NCBI RefSeq assembly: GCF_037975245.1
Contig: NC_092577.1
Span: 33,376,398 to 33,440,397 of the forward strand
Length of the DNA stretch: 64,000 nt
Origin: Apostichopus japonicus
Lineage: Eukaryota > Echinodermata > Holothuroidea > Aspidochirotida > Stichopodidae
Direction: 5' to 3'
The first letter of the stretch is position 1; every line of letters starts with the position of its first letter. The notes beneath the pieces are model-generated. The model worked only from the letters and a program-made list of their open reading frames with translations. It did not search any database and was not told where the DNA came from. The translations under genes were made by a program, and so were the position numbers. Positions 60,985 through 64,000 of this stretch are shown piece by piece.

Positions 60985-61268
60985 CAGGCGCGTAGCCAAG
61001 GGGGGGGGCGCGAAGGGGGCAGCCGCCCCCCCCTTGAGCATATTTTTTTTAATGTTTTTATGATATCGCTAGTATTATCAAAAGAGAAAATGCTAATATG
61101 CAACTTACAAGGCCTGGGAAGTGCCATTTCCAGCGATCTGGGAGGCTTTTTCAGCCAAAATTTTCTTTTACGCTTCGCGCCAACACATGGTGGCGCAACG
61201 CTTAGATAGTTTGCAGTGCCGAATCTACAGTTTCGCCCTCCCTTGGCAAATTCCTGGCTACGCGCCTG
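60985..61268. mobile_element. hAT-type MITE, CAGGCGCGTAGC family, intact copy
   Basis: Inverted ends CAGGCGCGTAGCCA and TGGCTACGCGCCTG lie inside a perfect 8-bp duplication ACTACAAC (60977-60984, 61269-61276), set in a CTAC-rich simple repeat. The shared cassette is in reverse orientation. It lies upstream of the sulfotransferase start codon. Confidence 0.9.
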
Positions 61269-61276
61269 ACTACAAC

Positions 61277-62505
61277 TCTAGTACTATACAACACTAGTAC
61301 TACAACACTGCCATCTAGACCACTGAGCAAAGCGATCGTATTCTAACTAAACGGACTGAATGCTAAAATTGCTTCATAGTTTCCAAAAATTACTTTCCTG
61401 GTTTCCAAGCATTTAGGAGGTACACATGACTTAATGAAGAAATATGCGACACAAAAAAACATGTAAGTTGGATCCTAGGTAACCATTTCAGGGGGCTTTT
61501 GAGCATAATCACCACCGAAACAGGTACAATTTTACAGCTCCTCGCCCCCCCCCCCCCACCGGCTCCACTCCCCTCCCCCGAGAAGCATTTGGAACCATAT
61601 ATGAAAGAAACAAACCAGAAAGTCGGATTAATAGGTGACCATTTTCAGGAGTCTTTCTAGCATAATCAGTAACTATACTGGTGCACTTTTACACGAATAA
61701 AAACCGACACACATCTGTTTAATTTCATTTTTGCTAATTTTTCACTGTATTTTATTCTTTCAGTTTACCTTTGAAAAGTGGGGCAGGTAGATGTTTGCAC
61801 ATGATAACGAATAATGACAAAGAATAAAGGGTAAAGAAAAAATCTAGAACACAACTGAACTTATATCTATTTGCATGGTTCTATAAATACATACTTTCAA
61901 CAAAATACAAATTAAATTGAATTATTGAATGATTAAAAATGGACGTGTTTATTAGTCAAGGTAACTACTAGTTCAAGGTTCAATGATACTTCAGAACAAG
62001 GTGTATATCGGTAAAATACAAAATATATTTCTAAATAAACTACCCTCCCCTCACTCACAACACCCAACCCCCATTTTTTCCAATTTTTCCCCATGAAAAT
62101 CTACATATATATAAAATATATGAAAACACCATTTACATACAGTTTGATAGTAGGTAACTTCTGTGGAAATGGTTTTACCTTTACCAATAAAATAAGAACT
62201 GAGTGACATTCGTGCTTTGTAACCCTATCATCTAGTGCAGCCGTGATACTGACAGCATATACTATCACCTCCCTTCCTCCCCCCTTCTTCCCCCTCTTCC
62301 TCCCCCCTTCCTCCCCCTCCCAATAAAATTCAGGTTGTCGGAAGGAAAAATGGGGAAACTTTTTTAAATAATTGTTTGGGCTTAGAGAGATCATAAAAAA
62401 AACGTACCAACATGAAGAAGATGTAATGAAATAAAACAAGCATGATTATTAATAAGTATTGCACTGTGTAACTTTAACAATAAAAGCAACATAAGTAAAC
62501 CATGC
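61277..62505. other. Intergenic DNA upstream of the sulfotransferase
   Basis: AT-rich sequence with a poly-C run (about 61546-61560) and a CCTCCCCC-rich tract (about 62270-62325). No gene is recognised. Confidence 0.45.
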
Positions 62506-63777
62506 TGATTCTCGGGCTGGGTAAACTGCCAACCTACCCGACCTGCTGGGGTACAATGCCAGCATACCCGAGAACCTGCTGGGTAAAATGCCAACATACC
62601 CATCCTACTGGGTTAAAGCCAACATAAACGACATACTGGCTAAAATGCCAACATATCTGATCTGCTGGGTAAACTGTTAATATACCCAACGACCTGCTGG
62701 GTAAAATGCCAATATACCCGGCCTACTTGGTAAATGCACACATACCCAACGGCCTGCTGGGTAAAATGCACACATACCCAACGGCCTGCTGGGTAAAATG
62801 CCAACGCACCTGGGCTACTGGGTTAATGCCAACATACCTGACTTGCTGGGTAAAATGCCACATACCCGACGACCTGCTGGGTTTAAATGCAACATATCCG
62901 ACCTGCTGGTTAAAATAATAATAATGTACATTTATACTGCGCCCCTATGACACAAGTGTCGTCACAAGTGCCTAACAATCACAATAAAATGCCAACATAC
63001 CCGACAACCAGCTGGGTAAAATGCCAACATACCCGACAACCAGCTGGGTAAAATGCCAACATACCCGACAACCAGCTGGGTAAAATGCCAACATACCCGA
63101 CAACCAGCTGGGTAAAATGCCAACATACCCGAAAACCTGCTGGATAAACTGCCAAGATACCCAAAAACCTGCTGAATAAACTGCCAACATACCCGACAAC
63201 CTGCTGGGTAAAATGCCAACATACCCGACAACCAGCTGGGTAAAATACCAACTTACCCGACAAACTGCTGGATAAACTGCCAAGATACCCGACAACCTGC
63301 TGGATAAACTGCCAACATACCCAACAACCGGCTGGGGTAAACTGTTAACATACCCGATATGCTGGGTATACTGCCAATGTATCCAACCTGCTGGGTAAAA
63401 TGCCAATATACCCGACAACCTGCTGGATAAACTGCCAACATACCCAACAACCGGCTGGGGTAAACTGTTAACATACCCGATATGCTGGGTATACTGCCAA
63501 TGTATCCAACCTGCTGGGTAAAATGCCAATATACCCAACAACCTGCTGGGTAAATTGCCAACATACCCGACAACCTGCTTGGGTAAACTATTAACATACC
63601 CGATATGCTGGGTATACTGCCAATATACCCAACCTGCTGGGTAAAATGCCAACATACCCAACAACCTGCTGGGTAAAATGCCAACATACCCGACAACCTG
63701 CTTGGAAAAACTATTAACATAACCGATATGCTGGGTATACTGCCAATATACCCAACCTACTGGGTAAACTGTTAACA
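62506..63777. repeat. 32-bp minisatellite with 123-bp higher-order repeat
   Basis: Units of about 32 bp built on AAATGCCAACATACCCGAC and AACCTGCTGGGT. Four near-identical units lie at 62987-63120. From about 63300 a 123-bp supra-unit of four subunits recurs (CCCGATATGCTGGGTATACTG near 63352, 63475, 63598, and with one change near 63721). A short non-repeat stretch (about 62914-62985) interrupts the array. Because 123 is divisible by three, the reverse strand stays open for 303 codons; I do not regard this as a gene. Confidence 0.9.
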
Positions 63778-64000
63778 TACTTTTAATGACTAAAACCAAT
63801 TCCTTTTCTAAGACACAAATACTTGAGCAAAGAAACATGGCAAACTGGTTGGTTCTGACAAAACATACATTTAAATGCCTCATCTATAACCTCTCTGCTC
63901 TAGGTTTGCATAGATTCCAATTCTAATTCAAAGATCTTACAAATGTATTCTTTTAGCAGGTCTACAGAATTTGCATACGTAACTCAAAGAAGGCAAAGAT
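63778..64000. other. Unique sequence to the window end
   Basis: Nothing recognisable. Confidence 0.4.

Noticed and set aside
60919-61209. 96-codon frame with QARSQGGG and FLLRFAPTHGGATLR
   Set aside because: It is the translation of the MITE at 60985-61268; similar phrases come from the other cassette copies.
62506-63777. CRISPR-like array
   Set aside because: Units are contiguous variants of one sequence with no unique spacers, and this is animal DNA.
62972-63883. 303-codon reverse-strand frame (Trp/Tyr-rich repeats) as a gene
   Set aside because: It lies in a 32-bp/123-bp minisatellite, several frames are open at once, and no splice or promoter context is seen.

Overview
This window is AT-rich animal nuclear DNA. 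It carries widely spaced multi-exon genes with GT-AG introns, tRNA-derived SINEs, many short non-autonomous DNA transposons (MITEs) and long tandem repeats. The gene content is MS4A/CD20-like four-membrane-span proteins, a PH-PDZ adaptor and a CHST15-type sulfotransferase. Together with the repeat style this suggests a marine invertebrate, perhaps a deuterostome such as an echinoderm; the lineage is a weak inference.

Layout. 1-5.2 kb (+): the 3' part of an MS4A-like tetraspan gene (gene A), whose first exons lie outside the window. 8.1-13.1 kb (-): a PH-domain plus PDZ-domain gene. 17.1-23.2 kb, 29.5-35.1 kb and 39.4-47.0 kb (all -): three complete MS4A-like genes (B, C, D) in head-to-tail array. 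I could reconstruct each as seven coding exons with matching intron phases, giving 280, 261 and 256 residues. 50.7-60.0 kb (-): an eight-exon carbohydrate sulfotransferase 15-like gene coding for 459 residues. 62.5-63.8 kb: a 32-bp minisatellite with a 123-bp higher-order period.

The four MS4A-like genes share one plan: a short cytosolic N terminus, an exon with TM1, a 66-bp exon with TM2, one exon each for TM3 and TM4, and a Pro/Tyr/Gln-rich C-terminal tail in two exons that always contains a PPxY motif. They are a local tandem duplication family, with gene A inverted and separated by the PH-PDZ gene. The sulfotransferase is functionally unrelated (Golgi glycosaminoglycan sulfation).

Introns and intergenic DNA are loaded with MITEs. 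Several have exact or near-exact 8-bp target duplications of hAT type, and others have TTAA duplications. One cassette of about 100 bp recurs inside elements whose terminal repeats differ. Gene D is notable for tandem arrays in its introns. One of these, about 1 kb of 21-bp units, starts at the splice donor of coding exon 1 and repeats that donor sequence. Nothing retroviral or LTR-like was recognised.
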